This document shows, piece after piece, positions 31,452 to 43,718 of a stretch of DNA of 64,000 bases. The notes below the pieces were generated by a model. The model did not search any database. It was not told the DNA's origin and was given only the letters and a program-made list of their open reading frames with translations. A program made the translations under genes and the position numbers. Source of the DNA: Pezicula radicicola (taxonomy: Eukaryota; Ascomycota; Leotiomycetes; Helotiales; Dermateaceae); NCBI GenBank assembly GCA_003008705.1, contig PDUO01000049.1, positions 303,684 through 367,683 of the forward strand. Reading direction: 5' to 3'. How positions within the stretch are numbered: position 1 is the stretch's first letter; each line of letters opens with the position of its first letter.

Positions 31452-34400
31452 TCATTAAAGCTTCTATTGGTGAAAGTGTTGTTTTAGTATTGTCTCTGTA
31501 TGATATTCATTACGTTTCTTAAAAGAGGCAAAGTGTATAGGAAGACATATTTAAAGATTGGCAGTTAGTGTCAAGATCAACTTCAATCAACTGTAGGCGC
31601 TCTTCAGACAAGCATGACGTAGAAGCTAGTGAATAGAATTTTGGTCCCGAATCTGCGCCTAGTATCATTGATTCTTTGGAGAAAGTGGAGACAGGTCTAG
31701 AGAGTCTTTATGTAAATCTAAACAGCATTATCTCGGGAAATAGGATATCACACAATGATATAAATTACTATAAAACCCTGCTATTACGTCATTCAAGCTG
31801 CTATTGTTGTTCTTCCAGTGTATGCATACATATTATTACTCGACAATCTCTTGTTGCTTATCACTGTATTATTTCTATTCCTGGACCCTTAATCTCTTCT
31901 GGTCACATCTCTTATCTCAAAATCATACAGATTGTAACCTTCTCTACTAAAAGAGTGTAACTTGGAAACATGAACCCTGCATCTTCAACGGCTTCCTCAA
32001 GTCTCAATAAAAAGACACAGAATGAAAAGTAAAAGAAAGTTTTAACAAAAACACCAAAAATTCCCTAAACAACCAACAGCTCCTCAAATGCAAACTTCCT
32101 CAACACTTCCACTAACACACCCGGATTTAAGACCCAAGGTGGCATAGACATCTCTAATCTAGTTCAAGATAGCCCCATTAATCTTCTAGTATGGAGATTT
32201 TCCCTTGGCAAATTGTATTACTATTCAATGATGAAGCTATAGCACTAGCATTATAGAACCTTTATTGCAGACCGAGCTTGTACAATGGGCAGAGTTCATA
32301 GAACATATATATCCTGTGTTACTATTGATCTTATAGGTCTAGATAACAAAGTAGGATACCTAGTTTCCTAGGTCTTTGAAGATAGCTGCATAATACATAT
32401 CAATTTAATAAGTACTTAAGGCTGTAGAAAATTCTATCAGAAAACATGAAGAAGACAAAAGAGAGTTAATAATCATGCGTCTAAGCCAGCATTACTACGA
32501 AAATCCCACTTAGTCATTAAGAGTAACTATACCACCATGAAATAATTTTGTTAAAACAGCTCCTGGTGATCTATCGCAACGTGAATTAATGATAGGATAA
32601 CAACAAGATGGTATTTAACAGCAGTATTTCTAATTTTTAATAGCAAACCTAGTAACGTGTGTTAGTTTAGTTTTGTTTCTTTATTTAGTAGTGCTATCTA
32701 AAGGACTAATAAAAAGATTACTAGTAGTAGTAGCATAAGGTAATAGGATAGGATGGAGCTAAATAAATTTATGTTAATAGTGAATACAAACAGAAACCGT
32801 AGTTAAAGATTAGAGATGATGTATTAGTACCTATTAAGAGTTCTTTTATAGATTTTTAATCTGCTCTTCGTGTTTATACAATAATAATATGCCTAGTAAT
32901 ATTCCGTTAAATTCAAAATGATTTGATATTCTACCATTACTTGCGTCACTTAAAAGAGCTGATTATTGACTTACAGGTATTATTGTAGAGCTGCGACATT
33001 TGTCCTAAGCTCGGTGGAATAGGCTACAAGGGAGTAAAAGACGGCAAATTTACAGTAGACTTTCTTAGTGGAAGTAAAGCACAAGTATGCATACTTATTA
33101 GATTTCTACCCGTCTTTTAAAACATTAGTTGTATAGTAAATCGAGCCTTGTGAAATATATTAGATAACTTCTTATTAAATACCTAGAGATAAGATAGTAT
33201 ATGTGATTTCGGAAGGATAGTAACAATCTCATGCCGCTTTGCTTTAAAGCAGCCACAAAGAACTTAGGGCAAAAAACTTCCCACTAGGAAAACGTACTTA
33301 TAGTACAGTTATATTATACTTGACTAGAATTTCACTATTAAAAGCGTAAAATTAAGGTTTTGTATAGGGCCAATAATAAACATGATTCTAAACCTAACCT
33401 GGTGTTGAATCCAATCTTCGGATTCTAGAGCTTTCCGAAAAGTAACGAAACCCTGGGAGGTTATATACTTTATCTCGAGCTTATTATGATGCTCTGGTTA
33501 AATTCAAACTGTGGAGCAGAAAGCAGTGTACTATTTAGCCTGCTATTCAATAGCTATCTAGTAGGAGAATATCAGGTAACTAAGGGCTAGAACTTAGCAT
33601 AATATATTAAATCGAACCTGTTGTCAATATCGCTTATCTTGCCAATAGTTATTAGAAATTTCTCCATTTCCTAGCTTTATTCATAGTACATTGCTTCTGA
33701 AGGGGCGGAGTCGATGATTTTGGGGACTAATTGTGAAGACTTATGTGCTTTTCTCAGACTTGCGAACTAGACGACCAGTTATTCTAATTCGACAATATTA
33801 CAACTTTGCGCTATAAAACATTACCATCAGAGTGTACCTAAAAGAAATGACTTCTCCTTAAAGCGCACTCCACATTGTGTTATATCCCTATAGCTTTGAG
33901 GCATTCTGGTTCAAGGTTGATACCACAAGACATAACACACGCACGTGGATAGTGCGCAGGTGCAGCCCACAAGTTCGGTTTTCGGCAAGTTGGAAGTACT
34001 AATGGATCTAGATCTCCAAGCATAGAAATGCAATCAAGCATCGATTACGTAGATTGGGAATCCCAACCACCGTACTTCTGCAACCCCCATCCTCCGAATA
34101 TCCAAATAGTTGTTGTAATTGGTTAAGCGAAACCACCATGCGAATACGCGAGATACAGGGAAGATGTCGTGCTCTGTACATGTACACTTACATACTAGAT
34201 ATACAAGCCACCCGCTCATATTCCCACGGCCCGCGATTTTTCTACAAGACTTTTTATTTTGTTTTGTTGCTCTCTTGTATCAGTGGCGTCAGAGCGATAC
34301 GCGATTGAAGCTGGATTGGTCCGTATTTGTTTCTAGGACTTAGTGTGAAGTGTCCACGATATCACGCAATTACCGGGTATCAGATGAATTGATAAGTTGG

Positions 34401-34525
34401 ATGAAATCCTGTCAGCAGCGCTTCATGCCTAGCATTCTTTTCTCAAACTCGATCTCAGGACCATTACTAGGCTTTTCAACGTCGCACCACTGCAAAATAA
34501 GTTGAAGCTCTCTCGAACCATCACT
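31452..34525. other. Long intergenic region, partly AT-rich
   Basis: About 3 kb without a recognisable gene. 31950-33700 is AT-rich with frequent TAG and TTA steps in all frames, suggesting decayed transposon sequence, though no transposase or pol motif could be read. From about 33700 composition is normal and holds the MFS promoter. Confidence 0.4.
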
Positions 34526-36583
34526 ATGGCGGATGTCTCCCCCCCAGAATTCCCAGTGGTTCAGGCCGGAACCCAAACGACAGGAATTCAGCGCTTTCTA
34601 CGAAAAGTCCGCGGGCAAATTGACAAACCACCGAAACAGAACCTGTACGAAGTAGAGGCTTTGTCTGAAGATGTCGATGGAAAAAGAAGAATACCTGGTG
34701 ATCATGAGAAAATAGCTGGTGGGGTTTTTGCAGATGGTGGTGGAGCGAAATTCTATGCTCCACTAGATATCTATGAGGGACGACATCGATGGGACCCGAC
34801 TGCAGTATGGAGCGAAGAGGAGGAGAGGAAATTAGTCAGAAGAGTGAGTATTATCACCCGCGCGTCTTCAAGTTGACACTAGGCTGAATTGAAAATTATT
34901 CACTAGCTCGACTATAAAATATGTCTTTGGGTTTGTGTTATGTTCTTTGCACTTCAACTTGATAGAGGGAACATATCCCAAGCTTTGTCTGGTATATTTT
35001 ATCCCGTCCATTAGAATGCTACACGAAGCTGGAACTAATGTTAGAACAGATAACATGCTGGATGACTTGGGACTCAACACAAACCAATACAATTACGGAA
35101 TGACAATCTTTTATCTTTGCTTTCTCTGTGCCGAGTTGCCATCTCAACTCATCAGCAAAAAGCTCGGCCCAGACAACTGGATTCCCATTCAGATGGTAAC
35201 CTGGAGTGTTGTGGCGATCAGCCAGTGTAAGCTAACCGGCCAAAACTCATTCTATGCAACCCGAGCACTTTTAGGGCTCATTGAAGGCGGCTTTATTCCG
35301 GATGTCATCCTATACCTCAGTTACTTCTACACAAGTAAGGAGTTACCTATCCGTTTGAGCTTTTTCTGGTCGTCGTATATTTGCACATATATCATATCCG
35401 CATTCCTTACTTTCGGGATATTGCATCTACGACAAACGACAGGTTGGGCAGGTTGGAGATGGCTCTTTGCTTTGGAAGGTGCCCTGACTGGTGTTATCGG
35501 AATAATATCATTCTTTTATTTGCCGCCGTCACCAACAGAAACTGCGAGTAGGTTTAGAGGCAAAGATGGTTGGTTTAGTTTGAGAGAGGAGATTATTATG
35601 GTCAATCGAGTGCTTCGAGATGATCCGGCTAAAGTAAACAATTCCAGCAATGTACAATAATATCAGAGAAGCGTTGCTAATTAGTAAACAGGGTGGCATG
35701 CACAACAGACAAGGGCTGACTCCTAGGCTGTTCTGGGAAGCTCTGACGGATTATGATCTGTGGCCAATATATCTTCTTGGGGTAACATGGACTCTTCCAA
35801 TGACACCTATCACAGGTAAGAAGTTCGACAACGTCATTTTCTCATTTCAATACTAACAAATATATTGTAGCCTATCTCACATTGATACTCAAAGGTCTGG
35901 GATGGAACACGTTTATAACCAATCTTCTCACAATTCCCGCCTACGTGCTCTTTCTCATTCAACTTCTATTTTGGACTTGGACCTCGGAGAGAATCAATAA
36001 CCGCTTTGGCATTGTCCTTGTTGCTCAATTCTGGGCTCTGCCACTAATTATTGCACTTGAGCTTATCCCGGTCAACGATAGCCCTTGGGTAAGATACGCA
36101 TTGAGTATCTTGTTGGTTGGATATCCTTACGTGCATGCTATTATTGTGGCTATCACGAGTCGCAATGCCGGATCAGTTAGAACTCGAACAGTAGCCTCCG
36201 CTTTATATAACATGGCTGTTCAGGCGTCGAACATCATCGCTTCAAACGTTTGTATCCTATAAATTAATACTGTCCACCACCCTGCTAATCATGAGTTTAG
36301 ATTTATCAAGATGATGATAAACCACTATACAGACGAGGAAACAAGATCCTTCTCGGTATCGTGGCATACAATATTGTCCTTATTGTTGGGATTAAGTATT
36401 TTTACAAATGGCGGAACTCAACCAAAGAGAGGAAGTGGAATGCTATGAGTCAGCAGGAGAAGGATGAGTACTTGGCAAATACCAAGGACAAGGGTAATAA
36501 GAGGTATGTATTTCTCATGTATGAACAGAGACCTTTTGTGACTAATCGTTGGGAACAGACTTGACTTCCGCTTTGCTCATTAA
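34526..36583 (+). CDS. MFS transporter, Dal5/anion:cation symporter type
   Basis: Seven exons inferred: 34526-34843, 34907-34991, 35050-35633, 35692-35815, 35871-36247, 36301-36503 and 36559-36583 (571 residues), all GT-AG with matching phases. The start is the ATG in CACTATGGCGG; an upstream TTG frame is ignored. Family markers are present in order: LDYKICLWVC and LDRGNISQAL across exon 2, DNMLDDLGLNTNQYNYG, ARALLGLIEGGFIPDVILYL, GWAGWRWLFALEGALTG, FFYLPPSP, MHNRQGLTPRLFWEALTDYD, LLTIPAYVL, and IYQDDDKPLYRRGNK in exon 6. The last tiny exon supplies LDFRFAH, the exact C-terminus of this family, which strongly supports the model. Relatives import allantoate, nicotinate, pantothenate and similar carboxylates by proton symport at the plasma membrane; the substrate is unknown. 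It appears intact. Confidence 0.88.
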
Positions 36584-36970
36584 GATTCTTAATTGTCTTG
36601 TATGACGTTAGAATATTACCCATGAATTTAAATTGATCCACGATCGACCAAACTAAATCCCTTCGTATCTATTTTAGGTAAGTATTGGGCAAACACTATT
36701 TGAGATCATAGAATGAGTCGGATTACTATGTTTCGAGGTCTAGGATATATTTCCACCAAGTACACGATTCTCCTCAAATGGCTTGGAATTTGTAGGTACA
36801 AAAAGATATACCCGCGGTTTCAATGGGGAAGCTTACGAGGATTTTAAATTTGTCTCCGGAAAAGGATCGAGAAAACTATATCTTCGCCAGATTGCCTGCC
36901 TTGTCTGGCCAGAGTACAACGTTCAGTTGACCATTCTCTTCTCCAATGACATCGTAAGGCCTATCCTCCA
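36584..36970. other. Short convergent intergenic region
   Basis: This lies between the 3' ends of the MFS gene and the convergent HET gene. Nothing recognisable is present. Confidence 0.35.
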
Positions 36971-38625
36971 TTAGCAAATGCGGATCTCCGTTGAGTCAAT
37001 ACCTGCAAAGAAAGCTCGAGCCCAAGTTTTCCTTGTCTCGCACACACCAATCCGTCGAAATACTCCTCTCTCTAGCTGCATGGGTTCTAGCATCAAACAT
37101 TGATGAAATTCAGCATTGGGACTTTCGGCCGCTTGGAGAAGATAGCAATAGGATACTTCGGAAAGGTCAACTTCCGCATAGACCCGATCCTGATATATTC
37201 TGAGGTCAAATACCGAAGGTTCTTTGTAATCTCGTAATTCCACCGAACGGGTATATTCGTCGGTCACTGTTAGGCGGAGACATTTCTTGATGACACCTCG
37301 AATCAGTAAGGCCGAGTGACTCGCTATGTACGTCGAGACGTTCACCGGGGGTTCCAAGCCCAGGATTTCGAATAGATACTGACAAGATGGTTCATTAATA
37401 TTGCTGGTATAGAAGGAGCAAAGGATTTTGCTAGCTCCACAGTCGTAAACTCTCCATCTTCAGAAATTTGCATTTGGCGACATTCCCAAAATATTTGCTG
37501 TGAGCAAAAGTGTATGACTACGGGTGCCAAAATGGCTTCTTGAAGCGCCCATCCTCTTTGTGATAAAGCGCCGTTCCAGGCTGCTTTTAGGAGCCAAGCT
37601 CTTTGGCGGTGGGCGTATGCTCCCTTAGGGAACCCGCAGCTTCTTGACAGCTGCTCGGAAATTTTGAACAACACATCATCGTTACGATTTCGAAAGAGTC
37701 CACCATCACTGTTCGTGGAGTCCGTTGCAGACAGCATAAGTCGGCAGTTTTTGTAGACACTTGCCATCTTGCTCACCTCTCGTTCCCAGTCCTCATCAGA
37801 ATCTTGGATGATGCACAAGGCATCGATCCAAAGATATCTGAATCCGAGATGTCGCGTGACACTGATAGCGTCTCGAAAGGTTGCGGGTAGTGTCCGCTCC
37901 TCTATCGCCTTTTCATATGCGCAAACATTGCTTGAGAGTAGTTTCATCACAAGCTGACCTCCCCAGCAATGGCTCAAGGTGAGATATGCCCCTTTCCTGC
38001 CCCTCGGAATATATAATCGAGGATCATGACTGCCATCTGGTGAACCGACATCAATGACTCTGGTGGGTAATTGATGCTGGTCGGACCCCAAAGAACAGGA
38101 GTGATTCGAACGACAATACAAATCCCAGCTCTTCAACATCTCCATCACTTCCGAGGAGCCAGAATTTCCCTTGATGCTGTGACCTATTGTTGGCCCTTCT
38201 GGTAATGTCCGAACTCCAGACCGAGTGGTTTCTATGGCTCCGATCAACACCGAGGTCGGCTGGGATTCATACCTCCATGGTAGCTCCGCTGAGAACTTGA
38301 TGTCGGCAATCATCTCCTTGTATTGACCACGCCACAACCGCAAGCCCAACCCGGGATACCCTACGGTCAATTCCTTCCACCCTATCTCCATACAGTCTTG
38401 GGAATAACCAGATGATGCCCAAAAATCAGCGACAAGTTGACATATTCGACACCCTGCGGTGGACCATTCAAGAATGGCTGCATGGCTGACAAAACTAGGC
38501 CCACAGGGATCTCTGCAACAGAATGCCCAGATGTTCTCGTTGCAAGCCGAGCAGAGAGCATCGCTGCATATTGGAACCCTGTCGAGTGATGTTGACAGAA
38601 CCCGTGATGACTTGAAAGACGCCAT
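36971..38625 (-). CDS. HET-domain protein, short form
   Basis: Two exons proposed: 38625-37380 and 37323-36971, with a 56-base intron (donor GTATCT, acceptor ACATAG), giving 532 residues. The N-terminus has Cys pairs (CSDALCSACNEN) typical of these proteins. The HET domain (about 210-350) is clear: GAYLTLSHCWGG, TLPATFRDAISVTRHLGFRY, LWIDALCIIQDSDEDWEREV, SKMASVYKNC, then SQRGWALQEAILAPVVIHF and WECRQMQ. HET proteins control heterokaryon incompatibility and related cell-death responses in filamentous ascomycetes. Exon 2 has the usual C-terminal features (YCYLLQAAE, LMLEPMQLERGVFRRIGVCE). What is missing is the usual block of roughly 150 residues between them that holds the LTFPSDKL..A.SG and PSWSWAS motifs. 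So this is either a shortened form or a gene with an internal deletion; without the intron there is a frameshift near 37350. Confidence 0.75.
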
Positions 38626-39044
38626 AGCATTTCAGACGAGATGATAGGAGAGAATGAGGCGTTCAGTGGCTGAGAGTAAGAATAGATAGCTCTGAGACGG
38701 CTTTGAGTGACGAATATGGGAGACGATTGATAAAACTGTGAGATACAAATCCGGATAAGGCTGCGTTTAACTCCCTTCGCTGGTGAGGATGGGTCTCACG
38801 CTCAATTATTTAATGTCACAGTAGGCGCGCAACTGCCTGGGCGGACCCAAGCGAAGGCCGCCCCCAACACCTTGCGCCCATGTCATTTGCCTAGATCAAC
38901 CAGTATCTGACTACGCCATAGAAGATGAAAATCAGCATGCGTTTGCTGTATAGCTTAGGTTTTATATATGCTATAAATTACTATTGCCAATCTTCACATA
39001 CTATACTTTACTATATAGAGCAAGCATTCTATTCGACTCCATTA
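38626..39044. other. Intergenic region upstream of HET gene
   Basis: Promoter side of the HET gene and 5' flank of the esterase pseudogene. No other feature is visible. Confidence 0.3.
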
Positions 39045-40356
39045 TGAGGAAAGGAGCGGAACTTGTTTGCCAAGGCTTACTTCATGAATGCTAGCAACGC
39101 CATCAGATGGAAGAGAAAATGAAGATTGCCTTTGCCTTGACGTGATGGTCCCAACTGGTGTCTACCAAAATGCCACTTTGAACGCCACTGGTGGTGTACC
39201 AGTCGTTGTATGGACTTTTGGAGGAGGATTCTTTGCGGGTATAAGGCATCACAAGGAGATCCCGCTGGCATACTCTTGCGCTCAATTCAGAATCCAACAA
39301 CTTCGCCTGGCGTGGTATATGAAGCCATAAACTGCCGGCTTGGTGCTTGGGTTGGCTTGTAGGTCCGACATTTACAGCAAGCGGTGGTACTCCTAATGGT
39401 GCTCTCTATGGTCAACGTTTGGCACTCGAGTGGATTCAAAAATATATGCATATTTTCGGCAGTGATCCCAAACGAGTTACACTCATGGGAGAGAGCGCCG
39501 GAGTTGCGACGAGCATGCACCAGGTTACTGCTTTTGGTGAAAAGGATCGCACTGCACCATTTCAGCAAGCCTTTTTATAGTCTCTTGCATTCAATACGAA
39601 CCTATATCAATGGCAACAGGAAAAGGATTTTCAAACTCTGCTACAGAATGCGAATTTAACTTCTCTGGATAATCATTATCTTAAACGGTGATTGCAGCCA
39701 ACGAAATGTCGATATTTAATGCTCCGTACGGATCCAGTATATTCGGACCTGTCATAGATGGGGTATTTGCTTCCCAACCTCCAACTGCTCTTCTCGCGCA
39801 AGGATGGAAAGCCTCAAATGTACGATCCATTTTATTGTCTCACAACGCCGATGACGGTCTTCTCTTTACAAATCCAGCTGTCCAAAACACCACCGCATTC
39901 AAAGAGTACCTTGAGTCGATTCTTCTCCCAGATGCTCTGGACGAAACTCTCAATTACATAGAAATAATTTGTCCACCTGTCTTCACCAATAAAACTAGGC
40001 TTGGATACAATGATACGACCTCACGCCTTTCAACACCACCGCTGATTATTTCATCTTGTCAACAAACCCACCGTATGCTTTTTTTCGGAAGGTCCTAGTC
40101 TACATGGCGCAGCATACGACTTTTACAATAATGGGCCTACAACAGATGTATTTGATGACAGGCCAGTAAATGCCACTGTTGCACACACTATTCAGGATTG
40201 GATATTAAACTATGGAGTCCCCGGCACAATACCTATTCCTGTTTATGGGGAAAATCGTACCTTAGCTTTACTTTCGAATAAAGGTCTTGGTACCAATGTT
40301 AAAGATTCGGTCCAAAAGGATCGCACTGACTGGTGGGAGAAGAACTTGTATTATTA
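39045..40356 (+). pseudogene. Decayed type-B carboxylesterase/lipase
   Basis: Carboxylesterase family motifs occur in order but in different frames. SDGRENEDCLCLDVMVPTG and VPVVVWTFGGGFFAG (oxyanion-hole region) are followed by GVVYEAINCRLGAW in another frame, then GPTFTASGGTPNGALYGQRL and VTLMGESAGVATSMHQ (nucleophile elbow, Ser of GESAG intact), then SIFGPVIDGVFASQPP, and finally WILNYGVPGTIPIPVYGENR in a third frame. Frameshifts fall near 39340, 39680 and 40070. In the conserved block FQQAFL.S the expected Gln codon is TAG (39579-39581), which a single C-to-T change explains. The 5' end with signal peptide is absent. No set of introns restores the frame. These enzymes hydrolyse carboxylic esters and are usually secreted; this copy is not functional. 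Confidence 0.8.
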
Positions 40357-41279
40357 GTGAGTTACTGAGTTGAAAGGTTTAGCATGTAGATAGTGGGATT
40401 TATTGTCTTTGATTGCTATAAATGCTTATGTATTAGCAATCCAGTAATATAATCTGTTGAATGGGAAGATTATTTAGGAAGCAACATGTAGTGGCAAAGT
40501 GGTTGTATTGTGTTCTGTGTGGAACTAAGTGCGTGAGAAGAGCCTACTTATAGTAGCAGTCATATAACTATTCCCATATATTCACTGAATTCAACATAAC
40601 CTATAGCTGATATGTTTCTCAAATTATATAAGCTTAGAGCTCGATAAACTTGTGATTAGACCTTTTTCGACAGTGCTAGAGGAAATTTAAATTAAAGTTG
40701 AGGCCGGATCTTAGTGAGAAGCAGCTCCCCATCATTCCATAGTACTTTCTTAATCGAGATTAGATCTAGAGTGACACCAAAGATACATATAGAGCAACAG
40801 CTCAGCATGGTTTGGAATGCGCTACAGTAACCGAGCAAATCGGCAGCCTCATCCGCCCTTACGTCAGGAAGCACTAGAGAGACTACGGAAGGGACTCAAT
40901 GCCGCTCACGAGCTGAATACAAAATACACATACATAATGATTGCAGTTTCCCAGTGCTTTGATCCAGGGACTTATATTGTCGACTAGGAGTACAGTACTC
41001 ATTAAGACGAATTGAGGCTCGCTGTCGCGGACGTCTGTGCTTCTAGAGGTACTTCACTATGTCAAGAATAATATGATGAACTAACTAAATTGTCTAAAAT
41101 GATGAAGCTATTCAGATGTAGGGTTGCCACACCATATAAGACTAAATATACTTTCCGAATATTCCGGGTCCAGAGCCTATTTGTAAGCACTGTTTCTGAC
41201 ACGCCACCCTGCTACAACATTCCCTGGCGTCTTATTCCTCAGCTATCTAACTGCCAAGCACCTGGTTCTATCATCTAGT
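40357..41279. other. Intergenic region
   Basis: It contains the second copy of a decayed dispersed repeat (40452-40592, listed separately). From 40600 to 41279 the sequence is moderately AT-rich; no gene is seen. Confidence 0.35.
40452..40592 (+). repeat. Decayed dispersed repeat, copy B
   Basis: This is the partner of 9563-9700. Shared blocks include TTTAGGAAGCAACA, GGCAAAG, TTCTGTG, GGAACTAAGTG and AACTATTCCCA. The copies differ largely by transitions, consistent with RIP decay of one repeat family. Confidence 0.55.
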
Positions 41280-43718
41280 ATGCCTTTCCCTAGTCGAGGT
41301 TGTGGGACGTGTAGGAAACGTCATGACACACGAACACATGCTGACAGGTCATCAGTGTGATGAGACATGGCCTATTTGTCTAGAATGTAAGAAAGGCAAT
41401 CGAGTGTGTACAGGACCAACAGAAAATGGATGTCTGTAGTATCGCAGCGAAAATGCTTTTGCTCAGGGTGTTCCACACCGGTCCCGTGGGACAAAAGGAA
41501 AGGCGCGATCCAAAACCACATCAGAAATTACACCAAAGATCAACACAGACGCTATATGACCTCGAAAGAATTCAACGCATAGTATATCATCCTTAGATAC
41601 TGGCTTTAATCTCTCATTATCTCGACAAAACGTATTCTCCAAAAACGAACAAGTGCCCAGAGCCCTGGGATTATCTCTAGAGGATAAAGCATTCCATAAT
41701 AATATGATGTATACAGTTGGATGAACACATCGAATGGCCTCCCTGGAAACCTTCACAGCTACTACAAAGATATTGCCCCCTCGGCTGATATTTCAACCAG
41801 GACCCTAAATTTGACTGTTTCGGTATTATCACTTGCTATATTTAACCGCATCAATTTGGTTCCTTCCGCCTCGTTGCTTGGAACTCAAAAAATATTCACA
41901 TGCGCTAGAAAAGACCCAGAAAGCAATAGCGGACCCTTATTATGCGATGACAGACCAGCTACTACTAACGGCAATGCTATTGAGTGCATATGAGATACGT
42001 GATGCTCAAGTCATATATTCGTTTGCTTGCACAGTCTTCAATTATACGAGGCTGATTATATGGGTAAAAATTTTGTATGCACCAGCTTACAACCCTATCC
42101 TTTGCTAGAGAGCTCTCGGTATCAATATGGCGCAGTGGCTATACAGTACTAGACAATTAGTTTGAGCCAGAGCCGAGATTTACACCAAAAATCGCGATTT
42201 TACTAGGTTTCCCTTTTCGAATAACTCTACCCACCTTTATTAACTCCCTTTAAAAATCTATACCTATATAGATATTTATAAAATATTGGATCCTTCTTCT
42301 ATAGATTTTATATATTTCATATTCCTATGTTGCTATATATATTTACTTCTAGAGGTTGTAAAAATTAAGCTTTTTTAACCGATTTTGTATGTAAAAATCA
42401 TAAAAGTCGAAATAGTTGATGTTTACGATAAAATATTAATATAAGACTATAAAATAATTAAAATCGCAATTGTACAAATTAAATTTTCACTTCGAATAAA
42501 TAATTCCTATACAAAGAGTTCATGTATAAATGCATTATATTAAGAGATATCTTAAAGTAGTTTCGAGAGTTTTTGCGGTAAAACACGGTTTTGGCTCAAA
42601 CTAATTGTCGGTTACTGTACTTGAACTCCGCAAGAAAAAGAAAAAACTGAATACAGACCTCGACAGGCATGTTTGACGACAGATTGTAAGTTCCCTGCAA
42701 CCAATCAATGTTCCCTACATCCAGTTCTTAAAGGAGCCACATTTTGGGCAAGGATCCATGGTCCCTGCGGATTTCTTGACATGAAATAATGCTCCAGTTC
42801 TACGTTTTCGTTGTTCATCCTATGTTCCCAAAGGAATTTGTCGTGTACCGAGGTGTTAATATAGAATAAGATGAGGTCCTGTATTCACAGTGGGATACCA
42901 CTCCTATCCAGCCTCTACAACGGTGAAGAGTATGGAGAAACTAGCATAGACCTTACGTTAGACAATTGCGTTGTCCTGGCGGCAAAAGTCCGAAGTCCGA
43001 AGTCCGAAGAATAGCATGCAAACTGAATGAAATACAGCATTCTTCGATGCAAACTGAACGTCATCGTATTCTCGCCGATAGTTTGAACCTGATAGTAGAG
43101 GCTCAAGCGGCATAAAATTGCTTGGCTGCATGGACAACAAATCTTCTCGAAGAGTGGTCGTATATAGCTCAGAGCCCACCTCAAGACCGAACAGGGACTT
43201 CAGTTTTACCAGACGATATTGCTTACCACAAAAAAAAAACGCATTTCTATCCGAATTTGAGGATCGCAACAATGTGGAACAGGTACCGAGCCGCTCTCCT
43301 CGTCACAAACGTGATCTTATTTCGAGCACTTCGTGGCTACACCTCCACCGCAAATAACGTGTTCTCGAATGAGGCTGTAGATCAGCAAGACTTTGTAAAG
43401 GTCGTCATACAGACCCTAGTTGATGATATTTGCAACAGTGTCTCGTTCTTCTTCGGCAGGGTCAAGCTCGATACACAACAGAGCAGCCTTTATTGCCCCA
43501 GAGTACAAATCATCAATTGTATAACTGCGCGAAATGCGTTCTTGCTTGTCTGGCCTTTGACTATCACAACTGAGACCTTTGGGATTTCTGAGAGTCAAAG
43601 GCAGTGGATTAGGTCTAAGCTGTTACCGCTTAGTCGGATTACGGGTAATGGTGTGCTAGACGCAGCAGCTAGTGTGAGACTCCCTTATTTAAAAGTTGTG
43701 CAGGATTACACTCACTAA
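41280..43718 (+). pseudogene. Zn2Cys6 transcription factor, broken and interrupted by a MITE
   Basis: The 5' part starts at the ATG at 41280 with MPFPSRGCGTCRKR, continuing after a 28-base insert (41320-41347) as HQCDETWPICLECKKGNRVC; the six zinc-binding Cys of a Gal4-type cluster are there. Around 41880-41990 the stretch YSHALEKTQKAIADPYYAMT and DQLLLTAMLLSAYE is typical of the fungal_trans_2-type regulatory domain, but in frames broken by stops. A 474-base inverted-repeat element is inserted at 42144-42617. Behind it, 43122-43718 encodes the usual C-terminal part in one long frame: MWNRYRAALLVTNVILFRAL, TLVDDICNSVSFFFG, AFLLVWPLTITTETFGISES and QRQWIRSKL. A triple AGTCCGA repeat is at about 42987-43008. 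The order and orientation show one ancestral gene of roughly normal size. Intact relatives bind CGG-type sites and control nearby metabolic genes; this copy cannot make a full product. Confidence 0.78.
42144..42617. mobile_element. MITE, Tc1/mariner-type, 474 bases
   Basis: The ends form an inverted repeat of about 45 bases. The left end reads CAGTACTAGACAATTAGTTT then GAGCCA; the right end, read on the minus strand, is CAGTAACCGACAATTAGTTT then GAGCCA. A block of at least 18 bases is identical in both and further in several differences are G/A. Both ends are flanked by TA (42142-42143 and 42618-42619), the target duplication of Tc1/mariner elements. The inside is very AT-rich and has no ORF, so the element is non-autonomous. 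It sits inside the Zn2Cys6 gene between its regulatory-domain part and its C-terminal part. Confidence 0.85.

Noticed and set aside
37342..37360. Frameshift in the HET gene
   Set aside because: Not accepted as certain, because a 56-base intron with legal GT and AG ends joins both frames in phase; kept as an alternative in the feature.
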